From: Bacteroidales bacterium
Lineage (GTDB): Bacteria; Bacteroidota; Bacteroidia; Bacteroidales; GCA-2748055
DNA: 64,000 nt
Direction of reading: 5' to 3'
Assembly (NCBI GenBank): GCA_029931975.1
Contig: JAOZQY010000013.1
Coordinates: forward strand, 1-64,000
The translations under genes and the position numbers were made by a program. How positions within the stretch are numbered: position 1 is the first letter of the stretch; the number at the start of each line of letters is the position of its first letter. The notes beneath the pieces are model-generated. The model was not told where the DNA came from, ran no database searches, and worked only from the letters and a program-made list of their open reading frames with translations. This document shows, piece by piece, positions 33,371 to 43,240 of the stretch.

Positions 33371-34669
33371 ATGGAGAAACATTTGGTTGAGGATTTGAAG
33401 TGGAGAGGAATGATCCACGATATTATGCCAGGTACAGAAGAACTTCTGGCCAAAGAACAAGTAACAGCCTATGTGGGGATCGATCCCACAGCCGATTCGC
33501 TTCATATCGGGCACCTGGTGGGTGTGATAATGCTGAAGCGTCTACAGCTTGCTGGGCACAGGCCCATTGCACTGGTGGGAGGCGCCACAGGAATGATTGG
33601 TGATCCCAGTGGGAAGTCCCAGGAGCGCAATCTGCTGGATGAGTCTACCCTTAGACAAAACCAGGATGCTTTAAAGAAGCAGATCTCCAGGTTTCTTGAT
33701 TTTGAAACAGAAGGCTCCAACAAGGCTCTGATGGTGAACAATTATGACTGGATGAAAGAGTTCTCCTTTCTCGACTTCATCAGGGATATTGGCAAGCATA
33801 TTACCGTCAACTATATGATGTCCAAGGATTCAGTAAAGAAGAGGCTCGGATCAGACAGTAACTCGGGCATGTCCTTTACGGAATTCACTTACCAGCTTGT
33901 ACAGGGTTATGATTTCCAGGTTCTCTACCGCGATTTCCAGTGCAAGCTGCAGATGGGGGGGTCCGATCAGTGGGGAAATATTGTAACCGGCACAGAGCTG
34001 ATCAGACGCATTGAGCGGGGAGAGGCATTTGCTCTGACCTGGCCCCTGATCACCAAGTCGGATGGCGGAAAATTCGGGAAAACTGAGGAAGGCAATGTTT
34101 GGCTCGATCCGGCAAGGACGACCCCCTATAAGTTTTACCAGTTCTGGCTCAATGTATCGGACGAGGATGCTGAAAGATATCTGAAGATATTTACCATGCT
34201 TGAGAGGGAGGAGATTGAGGTCCTCGTTGCCGAACATGGAGAGGCGCCACATATCCGCGCGATGCAGAAAAAACTGGCCGAAGAATTAACGGTGATGGTT
34301 CATTCCCGTGAGGAGTATGACATGGCAGTGGAAGCCTCCGGCATTCTATTTGGAAAAGGTAGCACTGAAACCCTGAGAAGTATTCGTGAAGATGTTTTTC
34401 TTTCCGTTTTTGATGGAGTGCCCCAGTTCGAGATTTCCTCAGCGGAGATGGACCTGGACGTGCTGGAGCTGCTGGCTGTTAACACTGGTGTTTTCAGCTC
34501 CAAGGGTGAAGCCAGGCGCATGGTAAGCGGAGGTGGGGTCAGCATCAATAAGCAGAAGCTAAGTGGACCGGAACAGCGGATTACAGCAGAAGATTTTATT
34601 AATAATAAGTATTTGCTGGTTCAGAAAGGAAAAAAAAATTACTACCTGATCAGGGTAAAAGAATACTAA
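33371..34669 (+). CDS. tyrS: Tyrosine-tRNA ligase
   Basis: A 432-residue class I synthetase of the bacterial TyrRS type. The HIGH motif appears as LHIGHLVGV (about 42-50) in the context [12 protein letters not shown], and the KMSKS-equivalent is KFGKTEEG near residue 238. The tyrosine site has [10 protein letters not shown] and [11 protein letters not shown]. The C-terminal S4 RNA-binding domain (about 365-432) is present. I start it at 33371 (MEKHLVEDL); the ATG five codons earlier lies in a short AT-rich stretch with two GTTAGTAA units. The Wzz-like gene follows 11 bases later. Confidence 0.95.
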   Translation: MEKHLVEDLKWRGMIHDIMPGTEELLAKEQVTAYVGIDPTADSLHIGHLVGVIMLKRLQLAGHRPIALVGGATGMIGDPSGKSQERNLLDESTLRQNQDALKKQISRFLDFETEGSNKALMVNNYDWMKEFSFLDFIRDIGKHITVNYMMSKDSVKKRLGSDSNSGMSFTEFTYQLVQGYDFQVLYRDFQCKLQMGGSDQWGNIVTGTELIRRIERGEAFALTWPLITKSDGGKFGKTEEGNVWLDPARTTPYKFYQFWLNVSDEDAERYLKIFTMLEREEIEVLVAEHGEAPHIRAMQKKLAEELTVMVHSREEYDMAVEASGILFGKGSTETLRSIREDVFLSVFDGVPQFEISSAEMDLDVLELLAVNTGVFSSKGEARRMVSGGGVSINKQKLSGPEQRITAEDFINNKYLLVQKGKKNYYLIRVKEY

Positions 34670-34680
34670 GGGTTATTATT

Positions 34681-35652
34681 ATGGAAAACACAAAACAGTC
34701 AGCTTACAATTTCAATTCAGTCGATCTTCTGATCTATATATGGAAGAAAAAGTTTGTATTGATAGGAGTCGGATTGATAGCGGGGATCGCTTCAATTATC
34801 ATCTCATTTATGATCACCCCCATGTTTCAATCCTCAGTGATTATGTTTCCGACCACCAATGCATCGATCTCCAAGGACCTGCTTTCCAGGACCTATTCGG
34901 GCCGACAGAATGTGCATGGTTTTGGGGAAGAGGAGCAAGCCGAACAGCTGCTGCAGATACTCAATTCAGAACCCATCCGCGGACGAATCATCCAGAAGTA
35001 CAATCTGATGGAGCATTATGAAATCGAAGCCAGTGATAAATATCCTTTGACCCATCTGTACGAGCAATACCAGTCCAATATTAATTTCCGGCTTACAGAA
35101 TTTATGTCAGTGGAGATCTCCGTAATGGATAGAGATCCGGAGTATGCTGCCAATATTGCCAATGATATTTCCGCCCTGGTCGATACTGTATTCAATAGTA
35201 TGAAGAAAGAGCGGGCCCGGGAGGCTTTTCGCCTGGTGGAAAGGGAGTATCTGGAGTCTGCCGCACACCTGGCTTCATTAAGGGATTCAATGAACATGCT
35301 TAGTAAACAGGTTTCGAAGAACCTGAAGACCAGCGGAGATCCCACGAATAATATGATCAAGGCCATATCAGAAAACGGGGCTCTCTATATAACAATGATG
35401 AATCTTGTCCGGTATGAAACAGCTCTGGTTTCAGACCTGAGTCTTAAGTACAAAGAGGCCAGGCTTGAAGTCGAACAGAATTTGCCTCATAAGTTTGTGG
35501 TTGAACAAGCCTATCCTTCAGAGAAAAAGGCTTATCCGAAGAAATCGTTGATTGTAATTGTATCCACATTTGCTTCGCTTCTTTTCGCATTGATAGTGCT
35601 GATTGTTATTGATAACGTGAGGACTCGCGTGGCCATTCAGGAAGAGAAATGA
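34681..35652 (+). CDS. Wzz-type chain-length determinant protein
   Basis: A 323-residue protein with two membrane helices (about 24-45 and 285-305) flanking a periplasmic, partly coiled-coil domain. This is the plan of polysaccharide co-polymerases (Wzz) that set the length of surface polysaccharides. It has DLLIYIWKKKFVLIGVG at the start and the KKAYPKKSLIVIVSTFASL proline region before the second helix. There is no C-terminal tyrosine kinase domain. Its stop overlaps the start of the O-antigen ligase-like gene (ATGA), so the two work together. Confidence 0.87.
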   Translation: MENTKQSAYNFNSVDLLIYIWKKKFVLIGVGLIAGIASIIISFMITPMFQSSVIMFPTTNASISKDLLSRTYSGRQNVHGFGEEEQAEQLLQILNSEPIRGRIIQKYNLMEHYEIEASDKYPLTHLYEQYQSNINFRLTEFMSVEISVMDRDPEYAANIANDISALVDTVFNSMKKERAREAFRLVEREYLESAAHLASLRDSMNMLSKQVSKNLKTSGDPTNNMIKAISENGALYITMMNLVRYETALVSDLSLKYKEARLEVEQNLPHKFVVEQAYPSEKKAYPKKSLIVIVSTFASLLFALIVLIVIDNVRTRVAIQEEK

Positions 35653-37130
35653 TAAACGGAATCCAGGAGAGGTATCCGAAGGGTCTTTTGTGGGGGGTCC
35701 TGATTTCCTTCGTGGTATTGAACAGCATCATGCTAGCGTTGGAAATATTCTATTTACCCCTGGTTCCAGCAGTACTATTGTTCCTGGCCCTGGCTCTGGT
35801 ATCTGTTGATAAGTACTTGCTGGTAATCGTCTTCTTCGTTCCCCTCTCCGTTCCCTTGAGCAGATTGATGGAGGGTCTCTCCATTGATATGTACCTTCCT
35901 ACAGAACCATTGCTTGCCGGCTTGCTGCTTCTCTACATGTTGAAGTATCTCCTGGGCGACAGGATCGATTTGAAAGTGCTCCGGCACCCTGTAACACTGG
36001 CCATATATTTTCACCTGGCTTGGTTGTTTATCACCAGCCTGACAAGTACCGATATGCTGGTTTCCTTCAAAATGCTCGCTTCTCGACTCTGGTTTATTGT
36101 GGGTTTCTACCTGCTGGCCACACAATTGTTCAGAGAGGAGAGGCGCATGCACAGCTATGTATGGCTTTTTGCAATTGCATTTACGGGGGTGATTATCTAC
36201 ACAATCATAAACCACATTCCTTACGGCCTGGATAACCAGGTGATGGCACACCGGGTGGCAGCTCCTTTTTATAAGGACCACACCTCATATGGTGCTACGC
36301 TGGGCTTTATATTACCCGTTTTGGTGGCCTTTTTCCTGTTTATAAAAAGAGGGGATATCAATACCAGGTTCCTGATGGCGCTGTTAATCCTGCTCTATAT
36401 TTTTGCCACCGTGGTTTCCTATACCCGGGCTACCTGGCTAAGCATCCTGGCTTCCATAGTATTCTGGGCCATCCTTAAATTAAAGGTCCGTTTTGAAATT
36501 GTACTGACGGGCTTTGCTATCCTGCTCATCTTATTCTTTTCTGTCCGGACCGATATGATGGTAAAGCTGGAACAGAACCGGGTTGAGTCATCTGGCGAAT
36601 TTTCAGAGCACGTGCAATCCATGTCAAATATATCCACCGACCAGTCGAATCTTGAAAGAATCAACAGGTGGAGTTGTGCCCTGAGGATGTGGCAGGACAA
36701 GCCCTTCTTCGGATTTGGTCCAGGAACCTACCAGTTTGAATATGGGCGCTATCAGCGTTCCTATGAAAAGACCAGGATCAGCACCGACTTTGGTACCAGT
36801 GGAAATGCGCATAGTGAGTACTTTGGACCTATGGCAGAAGCAGGAGTATTTGGATTGTTGAGTATTTTGCTGGTGATTGGAACCACAATCTATACAGGTG
36901 TCCGGGTCTATCTAAGTTCGAAGAAGAACTCCATCAGGATTTTTTCTCTGGCTGTACTTGTAGGATTGGTATCCTATTATCTGCATGGATTGCTGAATAA
37001 TTTTCTTGATACGGATAAAATTTCGGTTCTCTTCTGGGGATATACGGCTATGCTTGTGGCTATGGATGTCTACCACCGGGATAAACCGGAGGAGAGTGTG
37101 GAGAATGAAGGAGAAATCCTGCCTAGCTGA
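35649..37130 (+). CDS. O-antigen ligase/polymerase family protein
   Basis: A 493-residue polytopic protein with about twelve hydrophobic helices and a larger periplasmic loop (about 310-380) holding the Wzy_C motif region GFGPGTYQFEYGRYQRSYEK and NAHSEYFGPMAEAG. The conserved Arg in RATWLSILASIVFW and His in NAHSEY fit the ligase/polymerase family (WaaL or Wzy). It joins or polymerises surface sugar chains on the outer leaflet of the inner membrane. It is coupled to the Wzz-like gene. No flippase or glycosyltransferase is adjacent, so the chain it handles is made elsewhere. Confidence 0.88.
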   Translation: MINGIQERYPKGLLWGVLISFVVLNSIMLALEIFYLPLVPAVLLFLALALVSVDKYLLVIVFFVPLSVPLSRLMEGLSIDMYLPTEPLLAGLLLLYMLKYLLGDRIDLKVLRHPVTLAIYFHLAWLFITSLTSTDMLVSFKMLASRLWFIVGFYLLATQLFREERRMHSYVWLFAIAFTGVIIYTIINHIPYGLDNQVMAHRVAAPFYKDHTSYGATLGFILPVLVAFFLFIKRGDINTRFLMALLILLYIFATVVSYTRATWLSILASIVFWAILKLKVRFEIVLTGFAILLILFFSVRTDMMVKLEQNRVESSGEFSEHVQSMSNISTDQSNLERINRWSCALRMWQDKPFFGFGPGTYQFEYGRYQRSYEKTRISTDFGTSGNAHSEYFGPMAEAGVFGLLSILLVIGTTIYTGVRVYLSSKKNSIRIFSLAVLVGLVSYYLHGLLNNFLDTDKISVLFWGYTAMLVAMDVYHRDKPEESVENEGEILPS

Positions 37131-38367
37131 AAACGTCTTTCCCTGGAAATTGTGCTCCGATGATGGAGATATCATCAAAAATGGAAGCTGACCCTTCAAG
37201 GATCTTCTGGTTTTTAATTATGGTCTGGATATTTTCTTCCAGGGGCAGCGCATTGCTTAGCTCCCTTTCCAGGTTCTCCGTTCCAAATTCAACTCCCGAA
37301 TCCTGGATGACCTCAACCAGTCCGTCCGTATAACAAAATAACTTTGCAGGTTCATCCATTGTGAGCACAGCTTCATTCACAAAGGGAAGTTCGTCCAGCA
37401 TACCCATCCCCACGCAACCACTTGCCAGAGGGGTCATTTTTTTCGTCCCGGGTTCGTAGAGCAGTGGTGGATTATGACCTGCATTGATGTATAATAACTT
37501 CCTGGTCTTGAAGTTATAACGGGCTATGAAAAGTGTAATGAATTTCTCCCCTTTGGCACTGTTCATCACAGTTGTATTCAGACGGTGCAGGGTATTGGTA
37601 AGTCCATGTTGAGCTGTAAAGAGGGCCCGCAAATTGGCCTGGAAGTTTGACATCAGAATGGCTGCAGAAATTCCTTTTCCGCTAACATCTGCAATGCAGA
37701 ATCCCACTTCGTCCCTACTGAGCTGGATTACATCGTAATAGTCACCCCCCACCTCGAAATGAGGATGGTAAAAAGCCTTAATACGAATGTATTTATTTGA
37801 GGGAAGTTTCTCATCTTCGGGGATCAGCATGCTCTGCATCTTACTGGCCAGTTCCATCTCCCGCTTTATGGCTTCCTGTCGCAGTGTTTCCTGGAACAAC
37901 CTCTTGTTCTCAATGGCAACAACGATAATATTGGAAAGGGTTTGAATGAATCGAAGGTGTTTTATGATGGGACTGACCCCTTCTCCTTCCTCCTCAATAT
38001 CTCCTATCAGCACAAAGGCTACGGCTTCATCCTTATGAGATACCGGAATGACAATATCCACGAGTTCAGGAAAATGCTGGGGTTCAGATGTAATAAACGA
38101 AATCTCTTCAAAGGGAAGGAGATCCCGCTTCATATCTATCTTATCGAAAAAACTATGCCCGAATCCCGAGTTAAGCAGGCACTCCCATTTGTCAGAGAAT
38201 TTAAGGACAATGACCTTCCCGATATCCAGGTCATCGGTAAGCATTTTTTCATAACGTCGGATTAGCTCACTGGTCGATACATTGTCGTTGATAGCAAGTG
38301 TAATATCAAGCAGAGCGTTTAACTTGAACGTGGAAAGCTTGAGCCGGTTATCAGAAATTTTGCCCAT
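37123..38367 (-). CDS. SpoIIE/RsbU-type PP2C serine phosphatase
   Basis: A 414-residue cytosolic phosphatase. Residues 1-165 form a GAF-like sensory part (VSTSELIRRYEKMLTDDLDIG, then VIPVSHKDEAVAFVLIGD). A short helix leads to the PP2C-like SpoIIE domain (about 195-405) with the metal-binding GGDYYDVI and DVSGKGISAAILM motifs and a late FCYTDGLVEV. It would dephosphorylate an anti-anti-sigma factor, but no SpoIIAA/RsbV gene is close. Its 3' end overlaps the convergent O-antigen ligase gene by 8 bases. efp follows upstream on the same strand, 15 bases away. Confidence 0.9.
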   Translation of the reverse strand: MGKISDNRLKLSTFKLNALLDITLAINDNVSTSELIRRYEKMLTDDLDIGKVIVLKFSDKWECLLNSGFGHSFFDKIDMKRDLLPFEEISFITSEPQHFPELVDIVIPVSHKDEAVAFVLIGDIEEEGEGVSPIIKHLRFIQTLSNIIVVAIENKRLFQETLRQEAIKREMELASKMQSMLIPEDEKLPSNKYIRIKAFYHPHFEVGGDYYDVIQLSRDEVGFCIADVSGKGISAAILMSNFQANLRALFTAQHGLTNTLHRLNTTVMNSAKGEKFITLFIARYNFKTRKLLYINAGHNPPLLYEPGTKKMTPLASGCVGMGMLDELPFVNEAVLTMDEPAKLFCYTDGLVEVIQDSGVEFGTENLERELSNALPLEENIQTIIKNQKILEGSASIFDDISIIGAQFPGKDVFS

Positions 38368-38382
38368 ACTGTTGGTGCGATC

Positions 38383-38952
38383 TTATTTTTTTACTCTTTC
38401 GGAATAGGAGCGGTCCCGTGTGTCGACCTTGATGATCTCGTCGGTATTGATAAAAAGTGGTACCATGATCTTGGCTCCGGTCTCAAGCTCTGCAGGCTTC
38501 AGGGCTGAGGTGGAGGCTGTGTTCCCCTTTTCACCGGGTTCGGTATAAGTTACCTGAAGTTCTACAAAGGGAGGGAGATCTACTGTAAGAGGTGTTTCAG
38601 TGTCTGCGTGAACCACGATTTCAACCGATTGGCCTTCTTTCATCAGGTCGGCATTTTCGATCATTTCGATCTGAATGGATATCTGTTCGAAAGTCTCCAG
38701 GTGCATAAAGTTTAATCCCAGGTCGTCAGTGTAGAGGTACTGGTAGGGTCTTCTCTCTACCCGTGCAGTGTTCACCTTCACACCTGCGGAAAAAGTATTT
38801 TCAATGACTTTGCCGGTGGTCAGGCTCTTCATCTTTGTTCTGACAAATGCAGGCCCCTTTCCGGGTTTAACATGTTGAAACTGAACAATGGTATAGAGGT
38901 CGTTATTAAATTCGAGGCATAATCCGTTTCTGAAATCTGATGTTGAAGCCAT
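38383..38952 (-). CDS. efp: Translation elongation factor P
   Basis: A 189-residue EF-P with three beta-barrel domains. The tip loop of domain I reads [14 protein letters not shown], with the Lys at about position 34 where post-translational modification occurs in many bacteria. The family relieves ribosome stalling at proline runs. The C-terminal signature [13 protein letters not shown] is standard, and the length is normal. It lies between a SpoIIE phosphatase and tsaB on the same strand. Confidence 0.95.
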   Translation of the reverse strand: MASTSDFRNGLCLEFNNDLYTIVQFQHVKPGKGPAFVRTKMKSLTTGKVIENTFSAGVKVNTARVERRPYQYLYTDDLGLNFMHLETFEQISIQIEMIENADLMKEGQSVEIVVHADTETPLTVDLPPFVELQVTYTEPGEKGNTASTSALKPAELETGAKIMVPLFINTDEIIKVDTRDRSYSERVKK

Positions 38953-39005
38953 ATGGTTGGTTTAGAATGTAAATATATCATTATATTATTTGATTGTTAG
39001 TCAGC

Positions 39006-39725
39006 CTATAGTACCTTTTTCCTGGGAATGGTAGCTACAAAGTCTTTCAGGTAGAAGGGTTCGAAATAAGCCACATCTTCAAACTGTTTCAGACGATACC
39101 TATCCAGTACAGGAACAATCATGGAAGCTGCTGAGGGATTTATGCCCTCAATAAAGTGGGCATTTGGATGTTCCAGGATCGCTTTACACTTCTGAGCGCC
39201 ATTACCAAAGAAACAGACAGGATGCGATTTCAGGATCTCCCGGTAGCTCTGTTCATCGATGATATCGGCTCTCACCTGTCTGCTTACCTGGTTTGTAAAG
39301 GTGTAAAATCCGGCGTATACTTCCATTCTTCTGGCGTCCAGCATGGGACAGAGCAATACCTTCTCCCCATAAGAGGCTTCCAGTTTTTTTATAGCTTCGT
39401 TTGAATGAGCACCGATGGCCATATTCTCGAGTGTACCTGATGCCAGCAAAGGTATTTCAAGGGCATAGGCGAGACCTTTGGCCGTGGAGACACCAATTCT
39501 TAAACCGGTATAAGATCCCGGGCCCTTGCTAACGGCTATGCCATTCAGTTCCTTCAAATCCTTGCCCGCTTCGGCCACGGCCTGCCGGATGAAAGTGTTT
39601 AGCAGGGTTGCATGTGAGCGTTCCTGGCCGCTTTCAATAAGCGAAAGTTGACGCTTCCCCTGCGATAGCGCGACAGAACATATATCGGTGGCTGTTTCAA
39701 TATGTAGAATCAGGGGACCGGTCAT
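39006..39725 (-). CDS. tsaB: tRNA threonylcarbamoyladenosine biosynthesis protein TsaB
   Basis: A 239-residue ASKHA-fold protein of the TsaB/YeaZ family. The start LILHIETATDICSVALS and the signature KGPGSYTGLRIGVSTAKGLA (about 68-87) are diagnostic. It forms a complex with TsaD and TsaE to make the t6A modification at position 37 of ANN-decoding tRNAs. The efflux adaptor gene ends only 2 bases upstream of its start, so it may be read from the same transcript as the efflux genes, an unusual pairing. Confidence 0.93.
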   Translation of the reverse strand: MTGPLILHIETATDICSVALSQGKRQLSLIESGQERSHATLLNTFIRQAVAEAGKDLKELNGIAVSKGPGSYTGLRIGVSTAKGLAYALEIPLLASGTLENMAIGAHSNEAIKKLEASYGEKVLLCPMLDARRMEVYAGFYTFTNQVSRQVRADIIDEQSYREILKSHPVCFFGNGAQKCKAILEHPNAHFIEGINPSAASMIVPVLDRYRLKQFEDVAYFEPFYLKDFVATIPRKKVL

Positions 39726-39727
39726 CC

Positions 39728-41080
39728 TTAGTCTTTCTTCTTCTTTTTATCTCCCGCGAAAAGCTCTTCCTCGCTAACAACCTCCACATTCAAATCATTT
39801 TTCAGCTGTCTGGAGATGGCCGAATAGGGAGCCACAATGATTTCAGCATCAGTATCCAGGCCCTCTGTTATTTCAATATAGTTGTTGTCCTGGATCCCGG
39901 TCTTCACCGGTTTCATCCAGGCTTTACCTTCCGATACGATAAATACCACTACCATCGGTTCATCGCTGCTTGCTTTCTCTTTAGGGGGAAGAGAGGCATT
40001 ACTGACTGATCCGTCGGAACTTACAGAGCCTATCTGCTGATCTGCCTTAATATCAGCACTACCCGTGGTATCCATTCTGGTGGTAACAGCCTGTATGGGA
40101 ATCGAGTATATGCCAGTTCTGCGATCTGTTTGTATTTCAGCTGTGGCTGACATCCCCGGACGTAAGGGGTAGGGATTACTTTCGGAGATTTTATCTTCGT
40201 AGGATTCTGTCAGGAGCAGGATCTTTACCATGAAATTAGTAACCTGGTCGGTGGTGACTCCAATGGTATTGGCGGAGACCGGTATTTCTGACACCACTCC
40301 CTTGAACCTGGTGTCGGGATATGCATCTACCTCAATATAGGCAGTATCCCAGCCGGAGACCCGTACAATATCGTTCTCGTTTACCTCTACTTCGACTTCC
40401 ATCCGGTGCAGATTAGCAATGCGGAGCATTTCAGTTCCTGACATCATGGATGTTCCAACCACACGTTCTCCAAGTTCAACAGAAAGGCTCGAAATTGTGC
40501 CGGACATGGGAGCATAAATGGAGGTCTTGGTTAGACTTTCATCGGCTTCATCCAGGGAGGCCTGGGCACTCATAACCATGAATTCAGAAGCTTCTTTTTC
40601 TGCAAGGGAAGTATTGTAGGCCGTAAGGGATTGTTCAAACTCTGCTTGTGAAATAGCATCGTCTTCGAAAAGCTGCTTATTTCTGTTATAGTCCAGTTTG
40701 GCCATTTCCAGTTGTGCCTCCGCCTGCTTTTGCCTGGCCCTTGAATTATTCAATGAGGCTTCGGCTCGGTTTCGTGCCATCTGGTAAGCCTCCGGTTTGA
40801 TTTTAAGCAGGTATTGACCTTTCTTCACCTCTTCCCCTTCTTTGACCACAAGATCTACGATTTCGCCCGATACATCGGGGGATATGGCCACTTCAGTTTC
40901 AGGCTGGATTTTCCCGTTTGCGGTAATGACCTCCACAATCTCTCTTTCAATACCAGTTTCAACAGCTACTTTCAGGTATCCTTCATTGCCGAACCAACCC
41001 TGCTTTTTTCCCACAGCCAATACGGCCAGGAGTACTACAGCTGATATGCTTATGATGATGATTAATCTTTTTGATTTCAT
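39728..41080 (-). CDS. Efflux pump periplasmic adaptor (HlyD/MacA/RND-type)
   Basis: A 450-residue membrane-fusion protein. One N-terminal helix (about 6-24) is followed by the biotinyl-lipoyl-like half (VEVITANGKIQPETEVAISPDVSGEIVDL), a long coiled-coil hairpin (about 110-190), the second lipoyl half (APMSGTISSLSVELGERV) and a beta barrel. It bridges an inner-membrane pump and TolC. The TolC-like gene lies 12 bases upstream, on the same strand. No pump ATPase or RND protein is in this operon, so the inner-membrane partner is encoded elsewhere. The C-terminus ends in a run of Lys and Asp (GDKKKKKD). Confidence 0.88.
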   Translation of the reverse strand: MKSKRLIIIISISAVVLLAVLAVGKKQGWFGNEGYLKVAVETGIEREIVEVITANGKIQPETEVAISPDVSGEIVDLVVKEGEEVKKGQYLLKIKPEAYQMARNRAEASLNNSRARQKQAEAQLEMAKLDYNRNKQLFEDDAISQAEFEQSLTAYNTSLAEKEASEFMVMSAQASLDEADESLTKTSIYAPMSGTISSLSVELGERVVGTSMMSGTEMLRIANLHRMEVEVEVNENDIVRVSGWDTAYIEVDAYPDTRFKGVVSEIPVSANTIGVTTDQVTNFMVKILLLTESYEDKISESNPYPLRPGMSATAEIQTDRRTGIYSIPIQAVTTRMDTTGSADIKADQQIGSVSSDGSVSNASLPPKEKASSDEPMVVVFIVSEGKAWMKPVKTGIQDNNYIEITEGLDTDAEIIVAPYSAISRQLKNDLNVEVVSEEELFAGDKKKKKD

Positions 41081-41092
41081 TGATTTGGAATG

Positions 41093-42520
41093 TTAAAGTG
41101 TTAAGGGTTCTCCCTGATAGAAATTGAGAATTTTTGTTCTGAAAATAAAATCATATTTGGCCTGGAGCAGGTCAGATTGAGTAGAAATAAGCTGGTTCTT
41201 TGACATGTTATAGTCCACAGTGTTAACCAGTCCTACTTCAAATTTTTTTTCGGTGTATTTAAAAGACTCCTCCATGGAGGTCAGCGCCTGCTGTGTGGCG
41301 TTAAACTTTTTCAGGGCAGCCAGCGCATCGGCATAGGCCTGTTGAATACTTGCATAGAGAGTAAGTTTCCTGCTTTGCAGATCAAGTTCTGCATTTTTAT
41401 GCATGATCCTGGCATTGGCAATGCTTGTATTCACCTGCCAACCATTGAATATGGGAATGGAAAGCCCCATTCCAATCCCGGTGGATGTATTGTCGCGCAG
41501 CTGCTCAAAGAAAGGATAAGCACCATACTCAGGAATCCCCTGGGGGTTGGTGGTAAAAACGGTTTCCCCACCGGCGGTAACCCCAATGGGAATCTGTACC
41601 GGATCACTCACGTTTACCACCTGCTCGCGAATATCGGAGTATCCGGTGTTGATGTTGGCCGACAGGTAAAGCTGGGGAGATCTTCTGCCTTTGGCTATGG
41701 CCAGTCCTTTTTCGGCACTCTCCAGGCCCAGCATGGCACTTTTGATTTCGGGCATCTCCTGTTCAGCCGTTCGGTAAACGTCCAGGGCATTGACCACCAG
41801 GGGATCTTCATCCGGGTCGGCCAGTTCGGGAATGACCACATCAAAGGCCGTATCGATGGGAAGATCCAGTGTCTGCTGCAGGTTCAGCAGGGAGATGGCC
41901 AGCTGGTTTTCAGCATTAACAATATTGAGTTCTTCAGAGGCAAATTGTGCCTGCAGTTCCAGGAAGTTTCCCCTGGCAAGTTTTCCTGCATCCACCATCT
42001 TTTTGGTACGTTCCACCTGTTGCCCGGTAATCTCCAACTGGCTGCGTGTAACGGCCAGGAGCTCTTTGTTGAACATAATGGTCAGGTAAGCAGCGGCTAT
42101 GTTAAGTGAGATGTCGTTTCTTACTTTCTGAACATCCTCATAACTGGCTAACAGATTCAGTCTGTTCTGCTGGATGGTATTTCGTACCTGCAGTCCGTTA
42201 AAAAGATTTGTATAGGAGCTGAGTCCCATGCCGACAGAGCTAATTTGCTGATTGTCTGTATACTGATAGGTAGTCTGGTCCAGGGCACGTCCCCAGGAGT
42301 AAGTGTAGTTTGCGCTTCCACTCAAATTGGGGATCTGTCCCAGCTTTGACTGCTTCAGCAGGTTTTCATTATATTCGGTGTTCAAAACCGATTGTTTGAT
42401 CTGAATGTTGTTTTCCATGGCATACTGAATGCAGTCTTCCAGCGACCAGGCCTGCTGGGCGGAGAGGGAAAACCCCAAACCAAACAGTAAAAAGGAGAAG
42501 ATGATTGAATTACGAATCAT
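41093..42520 (-). CDS. TolC family outer-membrane efflux protein
   Basis: A 475-residue TolC-like protein with signal peptide (MIRNSIIFSFLLFGLGFSLSAQ). Two tandem OEP repeats (about 25-225 and 260-460) form the alpha-barrel tunnel and beta-barrel pore; the repeats start with WSLEDCIQYAMENN and LDVYRTAEQEMPEIKSA. The helical tip segment with ALAALKKFNATQQALTSMEE closes the second repeat. It gives the outer-membrane exit for the adaptor gene 12 bases downstream. The first gene of the adaptor operon, it likely carries the operon promoter just upstream. Confidence 0.9.
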   Translation of the reverse strand: MIRNSIIFSFLLFGLGFSLSAQQAWSLEDCIQYAMENNIQIKQSVLNTEYNENLLKQSKLGQIPNLSGSANYTYSWGRALDQTTYQYTDNQQISSVGMGLSSYTNLFNGLQVRNTIQQNRLNLLASYEDVQKVRNDISLNIAAAYLTIMFNKELLAVTRSQLEITGQQVERTKKMVDAGKLARGNFLELQAQFASEELNIVNAENQLAISLLNLQQTLDLPIDTAFDVVIPELADPDEDPLVVNALDVYRTAEQEMPEIKSAMLGLESAEKGLAIAKGRRSPQLYLSANINTGYSDIREQVVNVSDPVQIPIGVTAGGETVFTTNPQGIPEYGAYPFFEQLRDNTSTGIGMGLSIPIFNGWQVNTSIANARIMHKNAELDLQSRKLTLYASIQQAYADALAALKKFNATQQALTSMEESFKYTEKKFEVGLVNTVDYNMSKNQLISTQSDLLQAKYDFIFRTKILNFYQGEPLTL

Positions 42521-42571
42521 TATATGGGTTTTTTAAAAGTCATTAAAGTTAGAGTAAAGAGTTTAATCTGA

Positions 42572-43240
42572 ATGCAAAAATCGCAAAATATATTGTATTA
42601 CAAAGGGATAGGCGATGTGAATTTTGTACGGAGTTCCCGCGCAAGGAACCTTTCTATCCGAATTAATCAACAGGGAGAGGTAAGAGTTACCAGGCCACCT
42701 CACGTGAGCCAGAAGCGGGCAGAGCTGTTTTTTCTTTCAAAACGGGAGTGGATAAGTAAAAAATTAGGCGAGACAGGCAGGGTTGAATGCAGTGAGAATC
42801 TGCCGGCTATAGGGGAATTTATTCAGATCAGGGACAGAAAGATTCAGGTGCGCTTGTTGAAGAGTGATGAAAATGCAGAGACTGCTATCTGGCGGGTTTT
42901 GAAAGAAGAGGCAATTCTGTATTTACCAGGCAGAGTGTCGGAACTTTCTGAAAAACATGGATTTAGCATAAGCGGACTTAAGATTAGAAAGATGAAGACG
43001 CGGTGGGGGAGCTGCACCGCAAAAAAAAGTATCAACCTGAATAGCTGGCTTGTCATGCTTCCACAGCATCTATCCGACTATGTAATTTTGCACGAACTGG
43101 CACATACCAGGTTTCCCGACCATAGCAGAAAATTCTGGAATGAGCTTGATGGTGTATGTGGAGGGGAATCTCTTAAGTACAGGAAAGAGTTACGGAACTA
43201 TCGGATCATGTGTTTTCCAGGGGAACCTCCAGGTCAATAA
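42572..43240 (+). CDS. YgjP-like metallopeptidase (DUF45)
   Basis: A 222-residue zinc peptidase-fold protein. The zinc site is HELAHTRFPDHSRKFW (HExxH plus the third His), and the preceding conserved segment is MKTRWGSCTAKKSINLNSWL. This places it in the YgjP/DUF45 family, related to SprT and wss1-type proteases. Its substrate is not known; in other bacteria these are small cytosolic proteases. It is divergent from the TolC-like gene and overlaps the convergent outer-membrane protein gene by 7 bases. Confidence 0.88.
   Translation: MQKSQNILYYKGIGDVNFVRSSRARNLSIRINQQGEVRVTRPPHVSQKRAELFFLSKREWISKKLGETGRVECSENLPAIGEFIQIRDRKIQVRLLKSDENAETAIWRVLKEEAILYLPGRVSELSEKHGFSISGLKIRKMKTRWGSCTAKKSINLNSWLVMLPQHLSDYVILHELAHTRFPDHSRKFWNELDGVCGGESLKYRKELRNYRIMCFPGEPPGQ

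Noticed and set aside
34681-37130. A full surface-polysaccharide locus
   Set aside because: Only Wzz-like and ligase/polymerase genes are present; no glycosyltransferase, flippase or sugar-nucleotide gene adjoins.
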